DNA of 10,451 bases, taken from Methylovirgula sp. (GTDB taxonomy: Bacteria; Pseudomonadota; Alphaproteobacteria; Rhizobiales; Beijerinckiaceae). A model generated the notes under the pieces. It did no database searches. It was not told the origin of the DNA and saw only the letters and a program-made list of their open reading frames with translations. The position numbers and the translations under genes were made by a program. Shown piece after piece: positions 1 through 5,165 of the stretch. Each line of letters starts with the position of its first letter. Within the stretch, counting starts at the first letter, position 1. The stretch lies in the NCBI GenBank assembly GCA_025356505.1, contig JANXSV010000228.1:1-10451 (forward strand), read 5' to 3'.

Positions 1-1
1 T

Positions 2-691
2 GATCCGAATTTGCGATTTGAGTGTTTCGTGGCGGATGGCAGTTCAATTGCGCCAAAACAGACAGTCGCACAAATCAGCGGGTTGGCGCGGCCCCTGCTC
101 AGCGGCGAGCGTGTCGCGCTCAACTATCTCGGCCGCTTATGCGGCATAGCCACGCTGACCGCCAAATTCGTGGCCGAGGTGGCGCATACAAAATGCCGGA
201 TTACTGACACACGCAAAACCACGCCGGGGCTGCGCGCTTTTGAAAAATATGCTGTGCGCTGCGGCGGCGGCATGAACCATCGCTTTGGCCTTGATGACGC
301 GATCTTGATCAAAGACAATCATATCGCAGTTGCCGGCGGCATCGTCCCTGCCCTGCGCTCAGCCAAGGCCTGTGTTGGCCATCTCGTCAAAATCGAGATT
401 GAAGTGGACACGCTGGCGCAACTGCACGAGGTGATCAGCGAAGGCGCAGACGTGGTGCTGCTTGACAATATGAGCCTCGACCGATTGCGCGAGGCGGTTG
501 CGCTCGTTGCTGCCGCAAAGGCACATTCAAAAAGTACGCTTTCGGCAAATATGTTGTGCGAGGCCTCGGGCGGGGTCAACATCGCCACAGTGCGCGCCAT
601 TGCCGAAACCGGGGTTGATCTGGTTTCAGTTGGTGCGCTTACACATTCCGCCAGCGTGCTTGATCTGGGCCTCGATATTATAATCAGTTGA
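2..691 (+). CDS. nadC: Nicotinate-nucleotide pyrophosphorylase (carboxylating), 5' end missing
   Basis: Quinolinate phosphoribosyltransferase converts quinolinate and PRPP to nicotinate mononucleotide, CO2 and pyrophosphate in de novo NAD synthesis in the cytoplasm. The frame is open to the left edge, so the first residues visible (Asp-Pro-Asn) are internal; a TTG at 11 is probably not a start. About 50-60 N-terminal residues appear to be missing compared with the usual 280-290. Counting Asp as residue 1, visible family motifs are TDTRKTTPG (68-76), HRFGLDD (93-99), KDNH (104-107), EIEVD (132-136), LLDNM (153-157), EASGGV (187-192) and SVGALTHS (209-216), covering the C-terminal barrel that binds substrate and PRPP. 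The gene ends in TGA at 689. nadA and nadB, its usual partners, would lie to the left and cannot be seen. Identification is secure from the motif series. Confidence 0.95.
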   Translation, partial: DPNLRFECFVADGSSIAPKQTVAQISGLARPLLSGERVALNYLGRLCGIATLTAKFVAEVAHTKCRITDTRKTTPGLRAFEKYAVRCGGGMNHRFGLDDAILIKDNHIAVAGGIVPALRSAKACVGHLVKIEIEVDTLAQLHEVISEGADVVLLDNMSLDRLREAVALVAAAKAHSKSTLSANMLCEASGGVNIATVRAIAETGVDLVSVGALTHSASVLDLGLDIIIS

Positions 692-735
692 TGTGGACTT
701 GGTTACAGGGCGTCAGGTGTCTTGTCGGCGTGGCG

Positions 736-765
736 AACCGTCGGTTTTAGGCAATTCCGATCGGT
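736..765. repeat. Imperfect inverted repeat downstream of nadC
   Basis: AACCGTCGG (736-744) can pair with CCGATCGGT (757-765) through a CGG/CCG core, a small bulge and an outer ACCG/CGGT. The loop is about 12 bases and contains the only T-run. It lies 45 bases after the nadC stop. No U-tract follows the right arm, so it is at best a weak or factor-assisted terminator. It includes the perfect 8-base palindrome CCGATCGG (757-764). Confidence 0.25.
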
Positions 766-801
766 AGTTGCGTTCTGGTTGTAAAATGGTTGTGAAAATG
801 T

Positions 802-995
802 GGCCAAAAGCTTGAAGATTCGGCCAGATTGGCATGGTTTGGCCGGTAAATGAGCCGTTTGGCCAGTGTTTGGCTTGATGTAACGGAAATCAGGCCAAAA
901 GCAGGCCAGCCTAAGCCATTGATTTTACTTATTTAATCACACCTCTGGCCGACGTGGTCCTGTTTTGGCGGGTGACTTTTGGGGCTTAATTGGCC
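802..995. repeat. Cluster of GGCC (TTGGCC-like) motifs upstream of trcR
   Basis: The tetramer GGCC occurs at 802, 822, 841, 861, 893, 904, 947 and 992: eight times in 194 bases, where less than one is expected in random sequence of balanced composition. Several share a longer context: TGGCCAAAA at 801 and 991, GGCCAAAA at 893, TTTGGCC at 838 and 858, and diverged TTGGC copies at 829 and 870. The first four are spaced 19-20 bases, close to two helical turns. This could be an array of binding sites for one protein, a degenerate repeat, or chance enrichment. No known operator is recognised. Confidence 0.45.
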
Positions 996-1040
996 AAAAA
1001 TTTGAATTTTCTGCGCAATCCCAAAACCAAATGATAAAAT

Positions 1041-1069
1041 TTGCCTTTCGGGCAGGTACGTTTTATAGA
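1041..1069 (+). promoter_or_regulatory. Candidate sigma70-type promoter for trcR
   Basis: TTGCCT (1041-1046) and TATAGA (1064-1069) are separated by 17 bases, each matching four of six consensus positions. Transcription would begin near 1076, leaving a leader of roughly 95 bases before the trcR ATG. A small inverted repeat, TGCC (1042-1045) with GGCA (1051-1054), overlaps the -35 box. The call rests on pattern and position only. Confidence 0.35.
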
Positions 1070-1100
1070 GGCTTCAACCCCGTCAGTTTTAGCGTTATTA

Positions 1101-1128
1101 AGGCTCAGCCTTGGCCCCGCCGGAGCCT
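1101..1128 (+). promoter_or_regulatory. Possible hairpin in the trcR leader
   Basis: AGGCTC (1101-1106) is the exact reverse complement of GAGCCT (1123-1128), giving a six-pair stem with a 16-base loop that contains a further GGCC. It lies between the candidate promoter and the start codon, so it would be in the mRNA leader. Whether it regulates anything is unknown. Confidence 0.25.
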
Positions 1129-1138
1129 GACTTGCCTT

Positions 1139-1149
1139 GTCAATTTGAC
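1139..1149. promoter_or_regulatory. Palindrome GTCAATTTGAC just before trcR
   Basis: GTCAA, one central T, then TTGAC form a perfect odd palindrome that ends ten bases before the trcR ribosome binding site (GGAG, 1160-1163). Placed between the candidate promoter and the start codon, it is a plausible operator for a dimeric regulator. TrcR itself or an outside protein could be the ligand; this is an inference from symmetry alone. Confidence 0.25.
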
Positions 1150-1170
1150 CCGTTGTTCTGGAGATAACTT

Positions 1171-1881
1171 ATGAGCTTTGCGCCCCTTATGCCGAAGGCG
1201 ACCGCCGTCTGGCTGGTTGAAAACACCTCGCTCACATTTCAGCAGATTGCGGATTTCTGCAAACTCCACCCACTCGAGGTCAAAGGTATCGCCGATGGTG
1301 AAGTGGCTACGGGCATTAAGGGTCATGATCCGGTGACATTCGGTCAGTTGACCCGTGAGGAAATTGCCAAAGGTGAGGCAAATGGCGAACATCAGCTGCA
1401 CCTTGCGCCGCCAAAAGTGAAGCTTCCCGAGGCAAAAAAGGTGCGCGGCGCGCGTTATACCCCGCTTTCGCGCCGCCAGGATCGTCCAAATGCCATTTTA
1501 TGGCTGGTTCGCAATCATCCGGAATTGAAGGATGCCCAGCTGATGCGCCTGGTTGGCACGACCAAGACAACGCTGGATTCAGTACGCGAGCGTTCGCATT
1601 GGAACTCGGCGAACCTTGCGCCGCTTGACCCTGTAACCCTCGGACTTTGCTCGCAAATCGATCTCGATTTCGAAGTGGCGCGCGCCTCCAAAGACAAGCC
1701 GAAAGTTGAGGAAGACCGGAGCCAGACCTTGGTTTCGGCAGAAATCACCACAGCAAAATCGCAGCCGGAACGCACATCCGAGGCGGATGTCTTTGGTCAG
1801 CGCAGCGCCCCTGCCAAGGAAGAAGACATCGATGTCGACAGCGTCTTTGCCCGCCTCAAGGGGCTGAAAACAAAAGAATAA
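1171..1881 (+). CDS. trcR: Cell-cycle transcriptional regulator TrcR (DUF1013 family)
   Basis: A predicted cytoplasmic DNA-binding regulator of 236 residues; family members are annotated as cell-cycle regulators in Alphaproteobacteria. The start ATG has GGAG at 1160-1163, seven bases upstream, and the N-terminus (MPKATAVWLV, residues 8-17) matches the family as I know it. The protein contains two diverged copies of one segment: residues 8-64 and about 105-164. Both have Ala-x-x-Trp-Leu-Val-x-Asn near the start (Trp14 and Trp111) and Asp-Pro-Val-Thr near the end (53-56 and 153-156), with the probable helix-turn-helix-like part between. Residues 68-104 are a basic linker. Residues 172-218 look disordered and charged, and a short conserved-looking tail (DIDVDSVFARLKGL) closes the protein. 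It has its own candidate promoter and is followed 16 bases later by ybgC, so the two are probably co-transcribed. The family call is firm; targets are not visible. Confidence 0.87.
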   Translation: MSFAPLMPKATAVWLVENTSLTFQQIADFCKLHPLEVKGIADGEVATGIKGHDPVTFGQLTREEIAKGEANGEHQLHLAPPKVKLPEAKKVRGARYTPLSRRQDRPNAILWLVRNHPELKDAQLMRLVGTTKTTLDSVRERSHWNSANLAPLDPVTLGLCSQIDLDFEVARASKDKPKVEEDRSQTLVSAEITTAKSQPERTSEADVFGQRSAPAKEEDIDVDSVFARLKGLKTKE

Positions 1882-1886
1882 GTTTC

Positions 1887-1890
1887 AGGA
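1887..1890 (+). promoter_or_regulatory. Ribosome binding site supporting the TTG start of ybgC
   Basis: AGGA is followed by seven bases and TTG at 1898. The nearby ATG at 1905 is out of frame, so this site fixes the TTG as the initiator. Confidence 0.6.
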
Positions 1891-1897
1891 ACAGACC

Positions 1898-2293
1898 TTG
1901 GACCATGTTCACGAGTTGCGTGTGTATTACGAGGATACGGACTTTTCCGGCCTCGTCTACCACGCCTCGTATCTGAGATTTCTGGAACGCGGGCGTACCG
2001 AGTGGCTTCGGGCGCTTGGCATTCATCAGTCAGCGGCGCATGCCACGCAGTCGCTGGCGTTTGTTGTGCGGCGAATGAGTCTTGATTTTATCAAACCCGC
2101 GAAAATGGATGATGTTTTGCGCGTGGAGTCCGGCCTTGACCAGTTGAGCGGCGCATCGCTGGTGTTGTCGCAGCGCATTTTATGCGTTGAAAAGTTGCTT
2201 TTGGTGGCCGAAGTCAAAATTGCTGTTATTCAAGGCGGCGTCGCCAAGCGTTTGCCGGAGGCGTTACGGCTCGCATTGGAATTACAGAAGTAA
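1898..2293 (+). CDS. ybgC: YbgC-type acyl-CoA thioesterase (4-hydroxybenzoyl-CoA thioesterase family)
   Basis: A small hot-dog-fold thioesterase (131 residues; E. coli YbgC is about 134) that hydrolyses acyl-CoA or acyl-ACP thioesters in the cytoplasm and is linked in other bacteria to the Tol-Pal envelope system. The signature YEDTDFSGLVYHASYLRFLE (residues 11-30) is clear. Asp15 aligns with the catalytic Asp18 of E. coli YbgC, and the RGRTEWLR helix follows. Initiation is at TTG, supported by AGGA at 1887-1890. It lies 16 bases after trcR, without a terminator between, so translation probably depends on the trcR transcript. No tolQ, tolR or tolA follows: the next gene is nfu. That separation from the tol operon, the usual location in many proteobacteria, is the only odd feature. 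Substrate chain length cannot be read from the sequence. Confidence 0.88.
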   Translation: MDHVHELRVYYEDTDFSGLVYHASYLRFLERGRTEWLRALGIHQSAAHATQSLAFVVRRMSLDFIKPAKMDDVLRVESGLDQLSGASLVLSQRILCVEKLLLVAEVKIAVIQGGVAKRLPEALRLALELQK

Positions 2294-2327
2294 CGCGTTT
2301 GGCATGTCGTGCGCTGACGCAAAGCTC

Positions 2328-2358
2328 TTGATACTACGGGCTAAAAAGCCCATATAAA
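2328..2358 (+). promoter_or_regulatory. Candidate nfu promoter with an inverted repeat in the spacer
   Basis: TTGATA (2328-2333) and ATATAA (2352-2357, or TATAAA one base later) are spaced 18-19 bases, giving a good sigma70-like promoter about 45 bases before the nfu ATG. The spacer contains GGGCT-AAAA-AGCCC (2338-2351), a perfect 5-bp-arm inverted repeat abutting the -10 box. Protein bound here would block RNA polymerase, so the repeat is a candidate operator. Alternatively it could be a short hairpin ending the trcR-ybgC transcript, but the stem is short and no T-run follows. Confidence 0.45.
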
Positions 2359-2392
2359 GGTTTCCAATCGCGGCCTTTAACCGCTTTTTAGT

Positions 2393-2396
2393 GGAG
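2393..2396 (+). promoter_or_regulatory. Ribosome binding site deciding the nfu start
   Basis: GGAG lies six bases before the ATG at 2403. The in-frame GTG at 2391 overlaps this site and is therefore not the start. Confidence 0.65.
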
Positions 2397-2402
2397 AAAC
2401 GC

Positions 2403-2966
2403 ATGTTTATTCAAACTGAAGCTACGCCAAATCCGGCGACTTTGAAATTCCTTCCCGGCCGCACCGTTATCGAATCCGGAGCGCTCGAATATTCTTCGTC
2501 CGATGCGGCTCAAGTTTCGCCCCTTGCTTCGGCGCTATTTTCCGTGCCGGGCGTATCAAACGTGTTTTTCGGTTCGGATTTTATTTCGGTTACCCGGGAC
2601 GCAGGCGAGTGGCAACATCTCAAACCGGCCATTCTTGGTGCCATCATGGAACATTACATGACAGGCGCACCGTTGCTCAATGATGGACATGGAGAGGTTC
2701 AAGTCACTGGCGATCAAGAGTTTTTTGCAGAATCCGACGCTGAGACCGTTGCGACAATCAAGGAATTGCTGGACACGCGTATTCGCCCGGCTGTTGCTGG
2801 CGATGGCGGGGATATCACCTTCCGCGGATTTAAGGATGGCACAGTGTTTCTGAAAATGAAGGGCGCCTGCGCGGGCTGTCCTTCTTCAACCGCCACGTTA
2901 AAACATGGCATTCAGAACTTGTTGAAGCACTTTTTGCCGGATGTTAAGGCCGTGGAGCAGGTTTGA
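2403..2966 (+). CDS. Nfu-type iron-sulfur cluster carrier (NifU family)
   Basis: Nfu proteins accept [4Fe-4S] clusters from the assembly machinery and hand them to client enzymes in the cytoplasm. The protein is 187 residues with the usual two domains: an N-terminal Nfu domain (about 1-88, opening MFIQTEATPNPATLKFLPG) and a C-terminal NifU domain (about 112-187) holding the cluster-binding Cys-x-x-Cys (Cys156, Cys159) within GACAGCPSS. The segment RPAVAGDGGDI (128-138) is also typical. The ATG at 2403 is chosen over an upstream GTG because of the GGAG site. It has its own candidate promoter and is followed by tsaB after 34 bases. A few genes downstream lies miaB, whose product needs two [4Fe-4S] clusters, so a supply relationship is plausible but inferred. 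Length and motifs are normal for alphaproteobacterial Nfu. Confidence 0.93.
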   Translation: MFIQTEATPNPATLKFLPGRTVIESGALEYSSSDAAQVSPLASALFSVPGVSNVFFGSDFISVTRDAGEWQHLKPAILGAIMEHYMTGAPLLNDGHGEVQVTGDQEFFAESDAETVATIKELLDTRIRPAVAGDGGDITFRGFKDGTVFLKMKGACAGCPSSTATLKHGIQNLLKHFLPDVKAVEQV

Positions 2967-3000
2967 TCGCCCCGGTACATTTTGAAAAAGCGACGTTGCA

Positions 3001-3699
3001 ATGATCATATTGGCCCTTGATACGTCGCTTTCTGCTGTAGCGGCCTGTGTTTTAAATGCCGATACCAATCAAGTGCTGGCCTACGAAACCATAGGTATGG
3101 AGCGCGGGCATGCAGAGGCCTTGCTGCCGTTGGTTGATCGGGTTATGGCGCGCGTCGAAGGCGGCTTCTCGGCCTTGGGGCGGGTTGCCGTAACCATCGG
3201 CCCGGGGTCTTTTACAGGTATCAGGGTTGGAGTTGCCGCCGCGAGGGCCCTTGGATTGGCCTGCGAGGTCCCTGTGGTAGGGGTTTCGACATTGGCGGCA
3301 CTAGCAGCGCCCATGATGAACCTCGAGCCTCCAGCCACCGTTATAGCGGCTATCGATGCCCGGCACGGCCAGATTTACGTTCAAGCTTTCACGCCGGAAG
3401 GGCGGACATTAATTTCGGCGCGCATTGCTTCTGTCCGCGATGCGGTACGGCTTTTTGGCGGGGGGCCTCTGCGCGTTGTGGGCTCCGGTGCGCAGGCCGT
3501 TGCGATAGAGGCCTGGACAATGGGCCTGAAAGCTGACGTTGCCGACGTTTTGAACGCGCCGGATATTGTGTACGTGGCGCGCCTCGGTCTTTTGGCCGAT
3601 CCTTCGGTGAGCGCAAGACCGCTTTATCTCAAGGCACCCGATGCCAAGCCTCAGGCCGCAAAGCATATTCCGCTTGCGGGCTCCAATCAGCCATTTTAA
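3001..3699 (+). CDS. tsaB: tRNA threonylcarbamoyladenosine biosynthesis protein TsaB
   Basis: TsaB is the inactive ASKHA-fold partner of the TsaD catalytic subunit; with TsaE and TsaC they make t6A at position 37 of ANN-reading tRNAs. The protein has 232 residues (E. coli 231). The N-terminus ILALDTSLSAVAACVL is the first phosphate-like loop. RGHAEALLPLVD (residues 35-46) and GPGSFTGIRVGVAAARALG (residues 68-86) are the family hallmarks, and the metal-binding HxxxH of TsaD is absent, as expected. The C-terminal part is shorter and more variable, ending in a YLKAPDAKP stretch typical of TsaB. The start ATG at 3001 has only a weak Shine-Dalgarno sequence. rimI follows after nine bases, a conserved pairing in many bacteria that suggests co-transcription. 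tsaD and tsaE are not in the window. Confidence 0.94.
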   Translation: MIILALDTSLSAVAACVLNADTNQVLAYETIGMERGHAEALLPLVDRVMARVEGGFSALGRVAVTIGPGSFTGIRVGVAAARALGLACEVPVVGVSTLAALAAPMMNLEPPATVIAAIDARHGQIYVQAFTPEGRTLISARIASVRDAVRLFGGGPLRVVGSGAQAVAIEAWTMGLKADVADVLNAPDIVYVARLGLLADPSVSARPLYLKAPDAKPQAAKHIPLAGSNQPF

Positions 3700-3708
3700 A
3701 GAGCTGAA

Positions 3709-4191
3709 ATGTTTGGATTTTTTAGAAAAGCAATCCAGCCACAAGTTCGGCTAATTGGCTCAAGCGAGGCAGCCGCCTGCGCCGCGATTCATGCGACAGC
3801 CTTTGCGCATCCTTGGAGCGTATCGGAGTTCGAAAGCCTGCTCGCAGATCAAACGTGCGTCGCCGATGGTGCCTTTACCGGCGCAAAGCCCCGGCTCGTG
3901 GGCTTTTGCCTCTCGCGGCGCGCATCCGATGAGGCTGAAATCCTGTCCATCGCCGTCGCCGCCGATGCGCGGCGTTCCGGTTTGGGCAAAGCCATCCTAT
4001 CAACACACCTGGCGCGATTGGCTTCATACGGTACGAAAACGCTGTTCTTGGAGGTTGAAAGCGGCAATGTCCCGGCCATTCGCTTGTACGCGTATTTCGG
4101 ATTTGTCCAAGTGGGGCAGCGGCCTGCGTACACGCGAATGCAAGATGGCAGTCTCGCTAATGCGCTGATCATGCGACGAGATCTGGCGTGA
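3709..4191 (+). CDS. rimI: Ribosomal protein S18 alanine N-acetyltransferase (GNAT family)
   Basis: RimI transfers acetyl from acetyl-CoA to the N-terminal alanine of ribosomal protein S18, and in some bacteria to other proteins. The 160-residue protein shows the GNAT acetyl-CoA loop Arg-x-x-Gly-x-Gly (Arg88, Gly91, Gly93), preceded by the ILSIAVAADA strand. Glu115 and Tyr127, twelve residues apart in LEVESGNVPAIRLY, align with the catalytic Glu103 and Tyr115 of E. coli RimI. AHPW (33-36) aligns with AFPW of the E. coli enzyme, showing about nine extra residues at the N-terminus. The end (NALIMRRDL) matches the DAIIMALP tail. It starts nine bases after tsaB. The assignment is better than for a generic GNAT because of the tsaB context and the conserved catalytic pair. 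Confidence 0.9.
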   Translation: MFGFFRKAIQPQVRLIGSSEAAACAAIHATAFAHPWSVSEFESLLADQTCVADGAFTGAKPRLVGFCLSRRASDEAEILSIAVAADARRSGLGKAILSTHLARLASYGTKTLFLEVESGNVPAIRLYAYFGFVQVGQRPAYTRMQDGSLANALIMRRDLA

Positions 4192-4245
4192 GGCTTCCCA
4201 TTTTCGTTCGTCATGGAATTGTGTTCGATATGCGCTATCGTTCGC

Positions 4246-4250
4246 AGGAG
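4246..4250 (+). promoter_or_regulatory. Shine-Dalgarno-like AGGAG before the acyltransferase, start ambiguous
   Basis: AGGAG sits two bases before GTG 4253, too close for normal use, 14 bases before GTG 4265 and 17 before ATG 4268. None is ideal, so the site does not settle the start. Confidence 0.35.
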
Positions 4251-4252
4251 TC

Positions 4253-5077
4253 GTGCGGGCAAATGTGATGGCATCAGTTCGTTTCGCTTTGGTTTTAATT
4301 CTGGTTGTGATTTTTGCCGCTCTGGTCTTACCGCTGCATGGCGTCGCGACCAGATTTGGCTGGGCCTGGCGCGATCGGTTACCCCAGTTGTTCCACCGTT
4401 CACTTTGCCGCGTTCTTCGCGTAACCACGCGTGTTCAAGGGGAAATGGCACCAGCGCCGGCACTTTTGGTTGCTAATCACGTGTCATGGGTCGATATTTC
4501 ACTGCTCGGAGCGCTCACACCCCTTTGTTTTGTCGCAAAAGATGATGTCGCCGGTTGGCCGGTTTTTGGAGCGCTGGCCCGGGCCCAGCAGAGTGTTTTC
4601 GTAAACCGAAGCAAACGCATGGGTGCACGCAGGGTCAACGATGAAATTGCCAGCCGGTTGATCCATGGCCGACGCGTCGTGCTCTTTCCCGAAGGAACAA
4701 CAGGGGACGGCAACCGGATGATGAAGTTTTTTACCTCTCATTTTGAGGCACCGCGGGTCGCATTTTCTCAAAAAGATCAAGATTTTGCCATTCGCATCCA
4801 ACCTGTCTCGATCGCCTATCACAGACGCCATGGACTGGTCATGGACCGAAACAGCCGTTCCGCCATCGCCTGGTATGGCGACACGGCACTTTTGCCACAT
4901 TTGTGGAGCCTTTTGAAAGAAGGTCCTGTCATGGCCATCGTAACTTTCGGGCCGGAATTCGCCGTTGATGGCACTTATGATCGCAAATTGATTGCACGCC
5001 AGATGGCAGAAACGATCCGGGATTTCAATTACCAAGCTTTGTACGGACGAACGATAAGTCATCGGTGCATAATCTGA
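4253..5077 (+). CDS. 1-acyl-sn-glycerol-3-phosphate / lyso-ornithine lipid O-acyltransferase (PlsC/OlsA family)
   Basis: A membrane-bound acyltransferase that esterifies a lyso-lipid with a fatty acyl group, giving phosphatidic acid (PlsC) or ornithine lipid (OlsA). Numbered from GTG 4253 (274 residues), a hydrophobic segment spans about 10-28. The catalytic block His-x4-Asp is NHVSWVD (His76, Asp81), the glycerol-binding-type block is around FVNRSKR (116-122), and FPEGTT (145-150) is motif III. The start is uncertain: GTG 4253, GTG 4265 or ATG 4268 would change the N-terminus by up to five residues; ATG 4268 gives a normal-looking protein. It follows rimI by 61 bases. From memory, the gene directly before miaB in Sinorhizobium is olsA, so position favours OlsA. 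Motifs alone do not separate OlsA from PlsC, and no olsB is in the window. Confidence 0.87.
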   Translation: MRANVMASVRFALVLILVVIFAALVLPLHGVATRFGWAWRDRLPQLFHRSLCRVLRVTTRVQGEMAPAPALLVANHVSWVDISLLGALTPLCFVAKDDVAGWPVFGALARAQQSVFVNRSKRMGARRVNDEIASRLIHGRRVVLFPEGTTGDGNRMMKFFTSHFEAPRVAFSQKDQDFAIRIQPVSIAYHRRHGLVMDRNSRSAIAWYGDTALLPHLWSLLKEGPVMAIVTFGPEFAVDGTYDRKLIARQMAETIRDFNYQALYGRTISHRCII

Positions 5078-5092
5078 AATGCAACAACCGCG

Positions 5093-5126
5093 GTCTTCTC
5101 AAACGTCGTAAAAGACTTTATCGTCG
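5093..5126 (+). other. Small repeats between the acyltransferase and miaB
   Basis: In the 88-base gap, GTCTT (5093-5097) can pair with AAGAC (5112-5116), followed by TTTAT, a weak terminator-like pattern. CGTCG is directly repeated at 5104-5108 and 5122-5126, 18 bases apart, flanking the partly symmetric TAAAAGACTTTA. A further tiny hairpin, TGGG (5136-5139) with CCCA (5146-5149), lies closer to miaB. Any of these may be chance. They mark a possible transcriptional boundary. Confidence 0.2.
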
Positions 5127-5165
5127 CTGACAGTGTGGGAGAAGCCCCAGAAAAATCGAGTGTGA

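Larger units (their letters stand above)
692..1170. other. 479-base non-coding region between nadC and trcR
   Basis: No convincing gene is seen on either strand. The only long + frame (965-1174) starts at a TTG, has no family resemblance and overlaps the trcR start. The stretch holds an imperfect inverted repeat soon after nadC, a cluster of GGCC motifs (802-995), one GANTC site at 817-821 (the target of the alphaproteobacterial CcrM methylase, but one or two are expected here by chance), a candidate promoter near 1041-1069, and two small inverted repeats in the presumed trcR leader. I see no tRNA fold. A small RNA cannot be excluded. Confidence 0.7.

Noticed and set aside
817..821. GANTC (CcrM-type) site upstream of trcR as a cell-cycle methylation switch
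   Set aside because: One or two such sites are expected by chance in a gap of this length, and it lies about 350 bases from the trcR start, so it gives no real support.
965..1174. + strand frame of 69 codons in the nadC-trcR gap
   Set aside because: It starts at a TTG without a good ribosome site, resembles no family, has low-information composition and overlaps the well-supported trcR start. It is more likely leader and promoter sequence.
2391..2402. Upstream GTG start for nfu (four extra residues)
   Set aside because: The GTG overlaps the GGAG ribosome binding site used by ATG 2403, and the family N-terminus begins at the ATG.
3849..4463. - strand frame of 204 codons across rimI and the acyltransferase start
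   Set aside because: It lies antisense to two well-identified genes, its Arg/Pro/Ala-rich translation is typical of a shadow frame, and it matches no recognisable domain.
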